Position numbers and translations under genes: made by a program. 64,000 nucleotides of DNA from assembly GCA_021234155.1 (NCBI GenBank), contig JAJEKV010000025.1, positions 5,437,310-5,501,309 on the forward strand. Direction: 5' to 3'. How positions within the stretch are numbered: the stretch's first letter is position 1; each line of letters starts with the position of its first letter. The notes beneath the pieces are model-generated. The model ran no database searches. It saw only the letters and a program-made list of their open reading frames with translations, and was not told the origin of the DNA. Positions 12,917 to 24,398 of the stretch are shown piece after piece. The DNA is from Isoetes taiwanensis (Eukaryota; Streptophyta; Lycopodiopsida; Isoetales; Isoetaceae).

Positions 12917-13749
12917 AACCCCTGGCGGGTTCCACTAACTTATTTAATAACCCCAATCGGGGAGATAGTGGTGGAGCGAATCTGCTTACAGGAAGAGCTA
13001 GATTCATCTTTATCTTCGTATAAAAGGAGCAAAGAAGTTTTATCGAATTCAAAGTTAGAGTTGATGTCGTTGTTTATAACTTAGTAGATGGTGAGCGGAA
13101 TTGGTTTGCCGATGGAGGCTGTACTACCCACAACGATTCTCCTTTTTCTAACATCAATAGGATGTTGATCCTTGTTATTCTGGCCATGGCGCCGTGAGTA
13201 AATGTTCCACCTGCACCCATCCCAATAGGAGGAGCCTTGAATCGGCACTCTTATTCATCGGGCCAAGGGAGGTTGAGGGCCAAGCCTTTCTTCGGATTAT
13301 GGTCCAGGGTTGCTTGAAGTTTTGAACTGTGCCGAAACTGGTACAATAGTTTCAACTGTGGTGCGTTTCAATCTTAAAATCAATGAAGATCGAAGCTCTG
13401 CCATTTGTGGAAGCGGAAGAGCTTTTGGGGACCAGACAGCTCATCAACACACCCATTCTGCTGCTCTTTTTATAAGCTTCTTTGGGTGTTGGAAAAGGTT
13501 CAGAAATGCCTTCTGGGCAGAATATATTGTTCAAGTAGATTGTGATTAACGGCAACAGACCCATAAGGCTTCTCAAATTTCCGACACATTGTAGCCTTTT
13601 CTTTGCTGTTCATGAAATTTCCTTTTTAAATTGTATTCGCTCTTTCTAATTCTAGAATCAGGGAAGATGTTAGAGATTGTGGATTTTGTGAAGGTATTGA
13701 TGGCAAACAACGCACCTATGATGACAGAAAATTGATGCACAGTGAAAAC

Positions 13750-13795
13750 GTCTGCTCCTGAAGGGTAATATCTGCTCCTGAAGGCTAATATTTCT
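13750..13795. repeat. Tandem duplication, about 23 bp
   Basis: TCTGCTCCTGAAGGGTAATA is repeated immediately with one substitution (CTGAAGGCTAATA). It is an isolated local duplication. The surrounding 12.9-14.1 kb has only short frames without recognisable domains. Confidence 0.8.
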
Positions 13796-15000
13796 TCGTT
13801 TAAGGACAACGTGAAATTGAAATTGGTTTTTACTGATGATATAATCGAGAGGCTTGAGAAGTTGGAGATTGAGAACTTTTCAACAACAATAGGTAAGCAA
13901 TTTGGATTATTGCAGGTAACTATTATGCACCCGCAGTTGCTAACATTCAGCAGCAATTTTTGAATTTTCTCTAATCAAATATTTAGAACTTCTCTGGGAA
14001 AGTGAAATTTAAAAGAACATCTGAATATAGCATCCGAGATGAATTCTCTTATGAAAAGAAGCATATAACCGAATAGGACTAGATTTCATTTAAAACGCAA
14101 GATACTCATGATCGCAATAAGGTAGGGTGACTGTGGTTTGGTGCCTTTAAGGGCACCAATGCTTATAACTTGCAGCTATTATGTCCAATTGCAAAAAAAA
14201 TTGGATCAACATGTAGGCCAGATGCTAACCTACAAAATGATGCTGGGTTTCATAGCAAGAGGCCCTATAACCTAAGAGCTACAAGTCGCCTAGTGGAGGG
14301 GTTCAGCACCCCACGGTGCCCCCAGACCATGATTGCCCCCCAAATAGCTACCTTCAATGTAGCTTTGGTGACTGCAACACCACATTTGGTGTATGTTAGA
14401 GCATGAAATGGAGATACACAAGAAGACTAATGGACACACTAACAACCTCAAGGTGCTTACTGTCATTCCTCTCTATGTCTTCCATTCTATAGCCAACCGC
14501 CACCAAAGAACCTAGGGTTCGTATAGGGGATGGAAGGAATTGAACCTTCATGGCACAAAATTGCCATTCCCAAACATCCCTCTCGCAACAAACCATGAAA
14601 CAATTGGTAAGGGGAGGGCAAAAAAACCGCAAGCTCTACCACACATAGCATTGGCCACAATTTTGCCTCCAAAACAAAAGGTTGCATAAAGCAAAATGGT
14701 TGTGTGACTTACCTCCATTCATGACAAGTGAACATGTGAATGGCAAGTGAACTTGCAAGAGAAAAACCTAAGTTAATCTCCAAACAAGTTAATACAAGTT
14801 AATAAGAAACAACACACAAACCAAGAAAGGAAATTGGTAAGAAAACACAATTAAAACATCAAAATTCAAGTTAGGATTACAAGTAAAAGGATGTACAAAA
14901 TGGGATGCCCTTTTCTTCGTGAGCATTCTAGTGACTAGCAGCACTATACAAAATGTGGCAGCACTATACAAAATGTGCCAGTGATACAAAATTTGGGAAG

Positions 15001-15429
15001 CTATTCCCAACTCCTCGATTGGTGCATCAATACAAGGAAGTTAGCACCTTTGCATTTTCTAATGCCATGCACCTCTTCATCACTATCATCTACTATTCCC
15101 TCAATTTGCATGTCTTGATCCTTACCAGCACATGCAACAAAAGCCATGACAAGTGTTAGTAAATCACCAAATGGAACTCTTGATTGCAAGTGACCAGGCT
15201 TCACCAATTGACGATGGTATGCACACATCATCTTCTTCATAATTGAAAGGGTCCTGGCTGTCAAGTATAATGTCACATGGAGCCACTTGGCTCCTTCTTT
15301 GCTCATCCCATGGGACATCAACAAAGTCCCCATCCTAAACTCCTCTTGTGCATCATGAAAACCTGCAAAATCAGATATCAAGGCATTTGCAACTTGCACA
15401 TAGCCTTTCTTCTTCATTATCCTTGCCAT
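15001..15429 (-). CDS. ORF of unknown function inside the pogo-like element
   Basis: A 142-codon minus-strand frame lies directly downstream of the transposase remnant and inside the element borders. It is helical and hydrophobic in the middle, with an acidic patch DDSDEEVHG near residue 115. The upstream frame of the transposase tail reads to a stop near 15470, about 40 bp before this one opens. The ORF may therefore be a frameshifted continuation of the transposase C-terminus rather than a separate protein. No domain recognised. Confidence 0.3.
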   Translation of the reverse strand: MARIMKKKGYVQVANALISDFAGFHDAQEEFRMGTLLMSHGMSKEGAKWLHVTLYLTARTLSIMKKMMCAYHRQLVKPGHLQSRVPFGDLLTLVMAFVACAGKDQDMQIEGIVDDSDEEVHGIRKCKGANFLVLMHQSRSWE

Positions 15430-17610
15430 GCACCGCAGATTGCTCTTGCATCTCTAACCTCACTGGTTAGAGTTCTAGGAGCTCAAACATCTCTTCAACA
15501 GTTAGGGCCAGCTTTCCAACCGAGTTATATGCTCTTAATCTCCATGCATCAAATGCCTTCTCATATACAAGCATTGTCGCCTTCTCCGACCTCCTTAGCG
15601 ACCCTTCTTTCCAACCTGCTTGCAAGCTCATCTATCCTTGCCTTCTTCCTCATCTCTATAAGTCTCTTCCTCTGCTCAATTCTCTCAATCTTCATCTTCT
15701 CTAGCTCTTGTTTCCTCCTAAGGGCCTCAACCTTGGCTGCTAGCACATCATCACTTGTGACTAGCGACCCTATAGATTCTAAGAATCAATTGGCAGGCTC
15801 TAGTTTTTCCTTTTCACAGGCAGCTTTTGTGCTTTAGGGTTACGTTGCTAGTGGAGACATGCAAGTGCTTGGTCAGCCTCAAAGGGTCATTCCAGAGAGC
15901 AAACTATTTGCTCAACTTGGCAGCTAGGGGTGGAGGCATAGATTGTCTAGCACAAGGTAAGTGCTCTTGTGCATCGGCACAAAGATTTTTTCAACATGCA
16001 AAGGGAACTTGACCCGCAATGCCAAGCAGCTGGTTTGGCTGCTAACTCTTTCCTCACCTTCTTCTCAACATCTTCCCCATCTTCCTCATCTTCCCTATCA
16101 TCTTCATCAACAATTACACTCTCTCAAAAGTTGGGCTGCCGTGAGGGAGTCAGCCTTAACATGCATGTAATCAAAGGGCCAAATTTCAGTGGCCTCAAAA
16201 CCCGGACTTTATATTCTCGGGTAGAGCAGTAGACATGGCACCGCCCGCACCATGGCAGCCATGTCTTCCTTAATAACTTTCAAAGGATTCGTTACCTTTT
16301 TCCCATTTGTATTAGTTGCAAGGTTGGCGGACTTGGCGAGACTTGAGCTTGGCCTCCTTCTTCAACATGTAATCAGCCCTCATTACTCCTAAATTTGCCT
16401 ACAAATCAACAAGTAGATATTGTTAGTTCACAACTAAATTGATCAAATAAAATGAAATTAAACATGCAACCTTTTAAATGCTCTAAAAGCATGAGACATC
16501 TAAGGGGCTGCAATCTATGGCTAGTGTGAGGAGGCAAACAAAAAGAATATGCAGGCCCATCTCCCTTGCATAACTCAATTACTTCAATGGTGACATGTGA
16601 TCCATGTCCATCACATATGAACAGATAGGTCTCTGTTTAACACACCACGGGCACTTTATACTTGAAGTGAGATGTCAACCACTTATCAAAAAGTTGGTTT
16701 GTCATCCATGCTTTTTTCTGAAATCCCATACTTGCACCAGCCTCACACCTGCTATAAGATCCAAGTTCCTCATTCTTTTGCCCTCACATGCAAAGCATGG
16801 TAGCTTGCCCCTTGTGCATTAATACAACAAACTCATCATCCATTCCCTATCATTAGGGCGGTCTCATTCACAACATGTGAACCTTTGGCAAGCACCTTCA
16901 CACCCTTCCTCTCCCTACTTGTATTCCGGTTTCATCCACATTCCACACCCGATCGGTGTGAGATCAAGCTCACATATACTTTTTGCAATTGGGAATAGAA
17001 GGCCTCAAGGTTTTTTAGTATTCAAAGCCACTTAACTCTTTGCACCTCTACACATTGTGGACTTCTCAATGTTAGTGTAGGATGCCTATGCCCCGAACCT
17101 CCTCCACCATGCTTTTCCTCGGAATTCCATTCTTCCATGGCACACTCCTTGCACTAGTCATCTCACCCCCCTAGCACACAACTCATCTTGTAACACCATG
17201 ACCTGCACCCTATTCATGGCCCATGAGACAAGCTCCTCTTCTTCCTTATCACACAAAACCTTGGCTTTGGACCTTGCTTTTGTGTGCTTCTCCATAATGC
17301 CGGTTTCTAAGGGTGGACTCAGGAATCCCAAAATGCCTTGATGCCTTCTTAAGGAATGAGAGTTCCATCTTCAATAGCTACCGGGCCTCTTCCATAGCTT
17401 CAGGTGTCCATGAACCTCTCCAAAGACCTAATTCTTTTATTTCCAACAAGCTTAGATCTTCTTGGAGCCTCTTCACTCTCAAGATCACAACATTCTCCAA
17501 AATCCTTGCCTTTTCTCCCTTCTTCTAGGGAGCTGGCTCCACTGGTTCTGATCTCACTACTCTTCTTCTCCTCAGATTCCATGACATGCAAGCAAGCAAG
17601 CAATTGGCGG
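15430..17610 (-). pseudogene. pogo-type (DDE_1 superfamily) transposase, broken
   Basis: Transposase of the cut-and-paste pogo/Tigger/jerky group, read on the minus strand in several frames. An N-terminal helix-turn-helix of the Psq type is visible near 17400-17290 (WTPEAMEEAR, then KKASRHFGIPESTLRNR), with an in-frame stop between the two parts. The first catalytic Asp lies in NVDETGIQ (near 16950-16924). The second lies in CDGHGSHV (16615-16592), preceded by AGASMGFQKKAWMTNQLF. The third is preserved in LDVSC just after LPPHTSHRLQP near 16510, but in a shifted frame. A C-terminal acidic stretch (DEDDREDEEDGED, near 16110-16060) and a Lys/Arg/Glu coiled coil (15746-15561) follow. All three catalytic Asp survive, but several stops and frameshifts make it non-functional as read. 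An assembly with base errors is the alternative. Confidence 0.8.
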
Positions 17611-18696
17611 GGGCGATGTTAGATCTTGAGATCATGCATGCAAGCGACCAACCAAATGCGATGGGAATTACACTAAATAGGGGGACTAGAACCATTATCT
17701 TCAATTTGCCTTCAAATCTCCCTCAAAGATGTGATCCAAAATTTGAGGCGCCGGAATTCTTGCGGACCACAAAAAGTAGTTGTTTCTAGGCAGCCACCAT
17801 TTAATCTTGCTAGGGCAGCGCAATATGTCACGTCCACTTTGAATGCCATGGGGAGCAATTGAATAGCAGGGGAGCGATTCAAGTCTCTAGGTGCCAAATC
17901 GTTGGTGCGAGAGGAGAGCCAACATAAACCCTAAGCAGGGGCCTTTTTGTAATGACGGGGACCAATAAAGGGCGGGGGCACCATTTGTGGTCACCCTACC
18001 CATTCTGTCAAGTAAGCATCTTGACCCGTTTGTGTGGTGGCCGTGGCAATCCAGAAAGGCCTTAGAGGTATTCACAGTGTTGTTGTTTTATTTTTGCCTG
18101 GATTGGAGAGTTCTAACTTATTTTACTGGATTGGACAGTCGAAATCAAGTTGTAGTTTGCAATTCTAAGGTAGAAGACGCTTCGCCTGTGAGAGCAAAGA
18201 GGGATTAATATTTTCTTAACTAGATAACCTCAGCGTCTGACATTGACATTTTCGGACTGAAGTTCAGAGGTTTTCCAGACTGTTAGCCAAATACAAGAGA
18301 ATATACAAATACAGATTGGATTCAGACGGGATGTTATCCCATTTCACTACTTTTTCAACTTGAATTGAGAGTTTAGAGATACCCAGTCATATTCTGTTTG
18401 TGCAGTTATGAAGTTCAATGTCATTGGCTCTCGTTTATATGGAGCACAACCATAAATGTTGTTGTCCTTGAATATCAACCTTTTGGAGGATAAATTGCAT
18501 TTGTAGAGCTTTGCTTGTGTCGAATATGCATCTGGTCCAACAAAGTTTTGGCTCCACTCGAGGATCCACTGATTGATTTTGTGGGCTTTATTAGAGAATA
18601 TTTCTCTGAGCTCATGATTTAGATGACATGTGTTGCTGTCACTCCATCAACCATGTCGGTTCTTTCTGTTTTTATATGCATGTTCGTGCAAAATTA

Positions 18697-18771
18697 AGCG
18701 AAGAATACGTTTGATCCGCTAAGGATTCAATTTGCGAAGAATACGTTGGATCCGCTAAGGAGATTCAATTT
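18697..18771. repeat. Tandem duplication, about 36 bp
   Basis: GCGAAGAATACGTTTGATCC followed by GCTAAGGATTCAATTT is repeated at once with two small changes. It lies in the otherwise featureless 18.0-19.6 kb spacer between the pogo-like element and the LTR. Confidence 0.85.
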
Positions 18772-19603
18772 TTAAACAGGTTTGTACTAGCATATCCTCC
18801 TTTTTAATTAGGTTTAGATAGATTTCCTGTGAAAATGATGACTTCTTTTCTATTTCTTAAAGATTCAATTTCTAGAAAACTGTAGGATTTATGTACATTC
18901 ACAGAGAAATGGCAATGGCCGTAGCCTAGGGTTTGAGTCAAATAAACCCTCAAAAATATTCCTATACAGTCTTATTCCGCAGGTCTACTATGTCACGAAA
19001 ATGGTACGACGATTTAAACGCATGACGAACCACATGATTTAAATGCATGACAAGCTACCATAGGAAGATCCATTTGGCAAGAGGTGTGTTGATGACCATG
19101 CATAGTTCTAACTTCATAGACAATAATAGACCAAGATTTTCAACTCTTTGATGGTACAACTTCTATACCTTATTTATTCCAATCATCCCCTTTTGCCCCT
19201 CAATCCATGCACATCGATTGAACAAATATGGAGCAAAAAAGCAGATAGCAACCAAGAACTACATTGAAAAGGTAACCAAAATGTAAACACCACCACCTTT
19301 TGCAGATTGGCCATAGGCAATATATAAATAATCAATAGCATCCCATTACATAAGTACCCACTAAAAAGGACAAACTAGCGGCGGCGACTGCCACCGCGAC
19401 AAATTCTTGTAATAAATAAGTCTAAATAAATAAATTGTTGGGCTATATAATTTTCTCATAATGAGATTATAGCTTCACAATTATATTGATGTAATTGGCA
19501 TTAGTAGTTCATAACTATAATAATATTGAAGTGTTATGGTGCATATGTATTGTGATATGTGATGCAGGTTCACCTTATGTAATGCTGAGGACAGCATTAA
19601 CCC
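18772..19603. other. Spacer ending in a fragment of retrotransposon internal sequence
   Basis: Mostly featureless. The last 50 bp before the LTR read TYR-VML-RTALTQGGENV in one frame, resembling the C-terminal end of Ty3-gypsy-like polyproteins that runs into the polypurine tract. No reverse transcriptase or integrase motif is present upstream, so the rest of any internal region is lost. Confidence 0.35.
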
Positions 19604-19616
19604 AAGGGGGGGAGAA
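19604..19616 (+). promoter_or_regulatory. Polypurine tract before LTR
   Basis: AAGGGGGGGAGAA lies immediately before the TG of the LTR, the position and composition expected of the primer for plus-strand DNA synthesis in LTR retrotransposons. Confidence 0.75.
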
Positions 19617-19847
19617 TGTGACGTTCCCCTAAAATATACGGCATACGTACGTATATTTTACGGCCACGTCACCATACATTTCTACATCCCTAGACATGTA
19701 TACGAACAATGTGGGGGTAATGACTAAGTTATCTATAACTTAGCCAACCTAAGGTAAGAAGCCATTTCCACATGGCCTCACCTTATAGACATACCGCCAC
19801 ATAGACGCACCTATAGGAGCCAAGTGGCACTCGTGTAAACCCTAACA

Positions 19848-19855
19848 TATAAAAG
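19848..19855 (+). promoter_or_regulatory. TATA box of the LTR promoter
   Basis: TATAAAAG lies about 230 bp into the LTR. The related LTR at 29041 has TATATAAAG at 29488-29496 in a matching context followed by AAACCCTAAA, so the box is conserved between copies. Confidence 0.65.
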
Positions 19856-20724
19856 GCTAAACCCTAAACCCTAGCCACTTTTGGCTCCACCAACCTCAGA
19901 CCCACCGATTCGCCATCCCGAGTTCAGGCTTCGAAGACCGCCTTCGGCGGACTGGTTGCAAAGGCAGGTTGCTTGCCGAGAGGGAGAACCAGGGAATTAG
20001 CGGTAACGCGTCAGGGGCAGATATTTCTAATAGATTCCTGTATTGCAGTAGAGCCATTCTAGAACCTATTGTTCTGAACATGAATCCTAATGAATGAACC
20101 CTAACTATAGGTTAGATGCATGTGATTAGGATTAGTTGTTATTCTCTTTTTATTATCAAGATTATGTTGATATGATCTTTGGTTGATCTTATGTTTGCAC
20201 CTCTTGTGTATTGGGAAGGGGTAGAGACCTAGTAGCCATTATTTAAATGATGCTCCTAGTTTAGACCCATTAGTTCCCCATTAATTTGCGGCTGTGCATA
20301 GAGCCCACACGCTCACGGAGGCTATGCGCAGCACCACACAACGGGGTCGATGGCAAAGTGGAGGGAGGACCTTCTTTGAGTGCGGCTCTTGGGGTCCCAT
20401 AGCCGGCTAGGCTCATATAGTCGGTCACTGCGGTGGGCGGGTATGGGTCCTACACTTCCCCGTCAATGGTGTCGCCTGACTCTCAAGAGTTGCAAGTGCG
20501 GCTTGGCTCTTGTTTTGGGGAGTTCGGGGGGGTATGGGCGTGTGTCGCCATGATCCTCTAGCGGCCCATGGAGCCACCGCACTCGAGGGGGAGATGCAAC
20601 CCTTCCTACCTCATCGGACCGGGGAGATGCAACCCCGAGTAGTCTCGTTAGGTGATACCATGGGATTACGTCCGGCCGTTATTCTGATCCATTCGTCGAG
20701 CGATTTAGCCCTATCACCAAAGTA

Positions 20725-21055
20725 TGCACAGGAGGGGCGGATGGAGTGGTCAACCCTAGCCATTGTCTATTGCCAGCCCAAGTCATTGCCATAACTTCTA
20801 TGCCGTTTCTATCCGAGGCCCCAAAATCGGTCGACTCCCCTTGAGTCCCGAGCCACGGGTAGGAGCCTCTATTTGATGTATTTGACGCATTCATTGTACT
20901 GTTGTATTTGATGACATGGTTAGATGGATTATCACTACCCTTCGAGGTAGTTTATTGTTATTGTAGCTAGTGCTTATGTTGTATATTTTTGCTTCCGCTG
21001 ACATAGGGACCCCATAGAGGGCGGGGGCTAATGACACCTCTGTGTCCTCTACTCG
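20725..21055 (+). repeat. Internal LTR duplication, copy A
   Basis: It begins with GGAGGGGCGGATGGAGTGGT and runs through TTCGAGGTAG and CACCTCTGTGTCCTCT. The same order of words recurs about 606 bp downstream at 21330-21650. Confidence 0.75.
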
Positions 21056-21329
21056 ATCGTCCGGACCCCCGGTTGAGTTAAACGAGAGGAGCCCATACGA
21101 CCGGTGCCATTGGATGGGGAAGGTCCTTCGATGTATACGGCGGGCTGTCGTATATAGCGCAAGGAGCGTCACACATTCCCTCGTGGCATTCAATCGGGCA
21201 CGGGTGTGCGAGTGGTTATTGCCCTCGAGCCACCTGTCATTGGCATGATGTCTTTGATTATATAACCCAACTTGCCTGAAGCGACCCCATGGAGTCATGT
21301 TTCTAGCAGTGCTCTTCAACCTATCTGCA

Positions 21330-21650
21330 CAGTCGCCAGGAGGGGCAGATGGAGTGGTCAACTTAGGTATGCCAGCCATGCTATTTCCATGACTCTGTTT
21401 GCAATTATCTGGAAGCTCTAACTATCAATCATACTCCCCATTCAGTCTGAGCATGGATAGGAGCCCTTGTTATGTGTAATTAGCATTGTTCGATGCTATG
21501 TTGATGTGATCGATGGATGGATGGATTAGTGCCACCTTTCGAGGTGGCATCTTTTATTATTGTTATGCTTATATTTGCTTTTGATGCTTGTAGGAACCCA
21601 TAGAGGAAGCGACTGGATGACACCCTTGTGTCCTCTAATCGTATACCTGC
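21330..21650 (+). repeat. Internal LTR duplication, copy B
   Basis: Second copy, with GGAGGGGCAGATGGAGTGGT, TTTCGAGGTGGCATC and CACCCTTGTGTCCTCT. The relative at 30845-31140 holds only one such segment, so the duplication arose in this copy or its lineage. Confidence 0.75.
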
Positions 21651-21742
21651 CTATCCTAGGTAGGAGTCAGACGGAGGGCCTGTTCAACGACATAGCCATC
21701 CGAGGGTGGAAAGTTCTACGACATGATGCAAGAGCATCGCAA

Positions 21743-21754
21743 TGATATTAGAGC
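21743..21754 (+). promoter_or_regulatory. Degenerate primer-binding site (initiator Met tRNA type)
   Basis: TGATATTAGAGC differs from the common plant site TGGTATCAGAGC at two positions, one G to A and one C to T, the changes expected from decay of methylated cytosines. It is followed by leader-like sequence and lies one base after the CA that ends the LTR. Confidence 0.65.
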
Positions 21755-23629
21755 TATGATCTCGGTTGAACGAATTAGGCACTGACCATTATCCTAAATA
21801 GCTAATTGGCATAGTAGAAAAATTGGGGATAAAATCTCAAAATGGACCTCGAAAAGTGGGAAGATTATTATTTTTGGGTTGCCCCTTGCCCCTAGGGGGG
21901 CAAACCCTCGGTTATGTGGGTTTGTGGCATATCCTAGGTATATGCTAGAATATACCTTGGATATGCTGGTGACTGCTCTAAACCTATTTCTCCCTGTAAA
22001 CTGGCGGTCACCTGCGTTGCGGGTAGCTGATGTTTGAACCGGAGCTATTCTTCTGAGCTTGACAAGTCTGCTGGTTTTTTTTTTTTTCTTATAGAGGAAT
22101 GGCTGGAGCAGATACAACCGTAAATTTTGTGCGTCTTATCTTATTTTTGCTCATTGAGAATGTGGCGTATGACACACTTGGTTGCAATTTGTTCTTGCTT
22201 TCTGCAGATCGAAGTGAGAATGAGGGAAGGAAAATGCTTTAATATACACATGTTCTGTGCCAGAAGGCCAGGCCTACTCCTTTCAACCATGTGTGCTCTT
22301 GATGGACTAGGCCTTAGTCACCTAGCATTCATTCTTTGTTGGTCTTTGTTGTTCGGATCCAAGGTTTTGAAGATCCTCAAGCTGGAAAATTTTCTGAAAA
22401 ATGGTGCAGGAATATTTCTGTAAGTTTCCCCTCCAACCGTATTTGGGGGCAGGGTCTTTGGATTATGTGGCTCTAGATCCGTTACCATTAGCAGAAAGAT
22501 TTGTATCATGATCAACTACAAGTCTCTAATTAATGAGTTCTCAAGCAGGTACAAAACTTTTACAAAAGATTAAGCGATTGTTACATGGACAAGATGATAG
22601 AAGGACCTGTCCAACACAAAGCTTATCGGTACCTCGGCATTTTGGTTTTAAGCGTAAGATCCTCGGGTTTGATAATCAACAAGTAGCTCGATGGTATAAT
22701 AATTGGATCAAGAAGCGTGAGGGGCCTGTATTCAACATCCAACCAAATACTTCCAGCTTTTAAGAGAAATCAGTGCCTAGAGTAGACATGAAATGATGTA
22801 GGCAAATAGTTCTTGTGGTTACATGCTTTATAAGGCGCATGTGATCAACCGGGTCATTCTACAAATTGAAAATCTATTAACGTATTATTTAATTTTATGA
22901 CTGGTACCAAGGTATAATATGGCAGCACAAGCTTCTTACATGCTTGCTACCATGTTTTCATGGGCCAGATGTAAGACATTATCTTCAAACAAAGATATAT
23001 GGTGCATGATCATGCCTGTGTGTTCCACTTCATTAGAAGACTAGAAGCTCCATTAATAGAATTTCAGCGTAGAAGTTGTAACCTTGCTTCCCTTCAGAGA
23101 AGGCATGATTGTTCAGAGGAGTTTATATTGGATAAACTAATTCATATGCTTTTTGTGTTTGCAGAACATGTCGTTGTTGATAATAAGAGAAACAACCAAA
23201 AGAGATCAACATGGACATAGATTGGATCTGGACACTTGTATCGAATCCTCTTCAATGCCAGAATCTGTTTCCAATATTTGCCATAAATGCTTTTCTTTCT
23301 ATTATTTGTTTGTTTCTTTTAGTCTACCTGCTTTCATCTGTATTTGCACAAACTCCATGCAATTAAGAGATTGACAAACATGCATTCAAAAGCAGCAAGC
23401 GATCATATCTACATTACTACCAGGAATTGGCCCAAAAATCACGTTCTATCTGTCTGCAGTTCATCATCTTTTTTGAATGAGGCCAATGGTACAGAGTTAC
23501 ACATGATATGGGCCAAGTTGGAGTTTTGCTAGCTAACGGATGAAGAAATGAGAGAGATGGTGAACAATATGTACTTTGGATCAAGAGGCCAAGTTGGTCC
23601 CTTTTCTAACGCCCACTTTATTGGCTCCC
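21755..23629. other. Retroelement leader remnant and spacer
   Basis: The first few hundred bases after the primer-binding site should be the leader of the same retroelement. Around 21950-21970 the word GGATATGCTGG and related ATATCC/GGATAT words recur. From about 22.1 kb on there are only frames under 100 codons. The one at 22533-22763 is basic but unrecognised. No gag or pol motif was seen. Confidence 0.4.
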
Positions 23630-24041
23630 TTTTCAATTTTCTTTCCCCATTCTTATCACAAGGTATATCCAAGATAAAGGTACCTAATTTGTCCTACATG
23701 GGATATGGAAAAGTGATCCAAATTCAAACAAGATCTGAGGGGGCCCAAGGGAAGCCAAAAGAGGGAAGTACGGGGACAAGGGGGCCAAGTGAGGACAAAA
23801 GGGGATCACGAGAAATTGAATCTGCCTTGGAGAAGGTGGATTTTGCTTGGTGGATTTCGAAAAAGGGTTGGCAAAATCGTGCATGTACCTCGAGGATTCA
23901 TCGTAAAGTAGAACATTAAAGTTTAATCGTTTTACTAGGAGGGCAAGGCCGAAGATGTTATATATAAGACCTTCTACTGTTAAAACGAACATTCATTGCA
24001 GGCTCTCCGCTTTCAGGAAGCGTCTTTGAAGAACACAAAGG
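23630..24041. repeat. Left terminal inverted repeat, 412 bp
   Basis: It matches the reverse complement of 25575-25974 over nearly its full length. From TTTTCAATTTTC at the outer end, through AAGGTATATCCAAGATAAAG and GGGGACAAGGGGGCCAAG, to GAACACAAAGG at the inner end. The only substantial difference is a patch near 23880-23930, where the right arm has a small palindrome instead. Confidence 0.9.
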
Positions 24042-24050
24042 TGCAAAGGT

Positions 24051-24051
<1 letters not shown>

Positions 24052-24082
<31 letters not shown>
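24052..24082. repeat. (CA)n microsatellite
   Basis: About 15 uninterrupted CA units directly inside the left inverted repeat. Confidence 0.95.
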
Positions 24083-24085
<3 letters not shown>

Positions 24086-24398
24086 TCTCCTTTCTCAGTA
24101 AGATGCATCATTGCATATCGGACCATGTTAGGGTTTCTTTGTAAATATCTTCCTTTCTTGAGTTGGGGCTCCCTTTAGTTCTCGTGTTGAAGAGCATCAT
24201 AGCATCGTGTTCCATTACGTCAATGTATTGTATTTAATGTACTCGTTGTCTTGTAGGTTCACCAAAACGTGCAAGTGTCCGAACACTAGTCGCCGCCAAC
24301 GTTAAAGTACCGTGTTCATGCTTCTTCCATTTATTTTACTCGTGAACTCGCCCATTGCGCATTAGTTTTTATTTGCCTTCTAAATAGAGTGCAAGACC

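Larger units (their letters stand above)
14121..18000. mobile_element. pogo-like DNA transposon, about 3.9 kb
   Basis: The left end GGTAGGGTGAC at 14121-14131 is matched exactly in inverted orientation at 17990-18000 (GTCACCCTACC). The similarity continues more loosely inward: both arms carry TGGTGCC about 10 bp further in. A TA dinucleotide sits in each end, compatible with the TA target duplication of Tc1/mariner/pogo elements, though the matching outer GG/CC leaves the exact border open. Between the ends lies a broken pogo-type transposase gene on the minus strand. Ends and cargo agree, which supports one decayed autonomous element. Confidence 0.68.
19617..21741 (+). mobile_element. Long LTR (2.1 kb) of a probable Ty3-gypsy-like element
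   Basis: It starts TGTGACGTTCCCC directly after a polypurine tract and ends ...CATCGCA two bases before a degenerate initiator-methionine primer-binding site. It therefore has the borders of a full LTR. A TATA box (TATAAAAG, 19848-19855) followed by CCCTAAACCCTAG marks the likely promoter. A roughly 320-bp segment is present twice inside it (near 20725-21055 and 21330-21650). A diverged single-copy relative lies at 29041. Internal signals on both sides suggest this LTR once sat between two internal regions, as after unequal recombination. No pol gene remains nearby. Confidence 0.7.

Noticed and set aside
15277-15837. 186-codon plus-strand open frame
   Set aside because: It is antisense to the Lys/Glu/Arg coiled coil of the pogo-like transposase. 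Its Ser/Leu-rich composition is the shadow of that charged helix.
19857-19876. Interstitial telomere repeat (CCCTAAACCCTA)
   Set aside because: Only about two units, and the same words at 11050, 29505 and 60851 lie in unrelated contexts. Common in plant leaders and not a telomere.
24052-24082. (CA)n run as a functional feature of the inverted-repeat element
   Set aside because: Ordinary microsatellite. Nothing ties it to element function.
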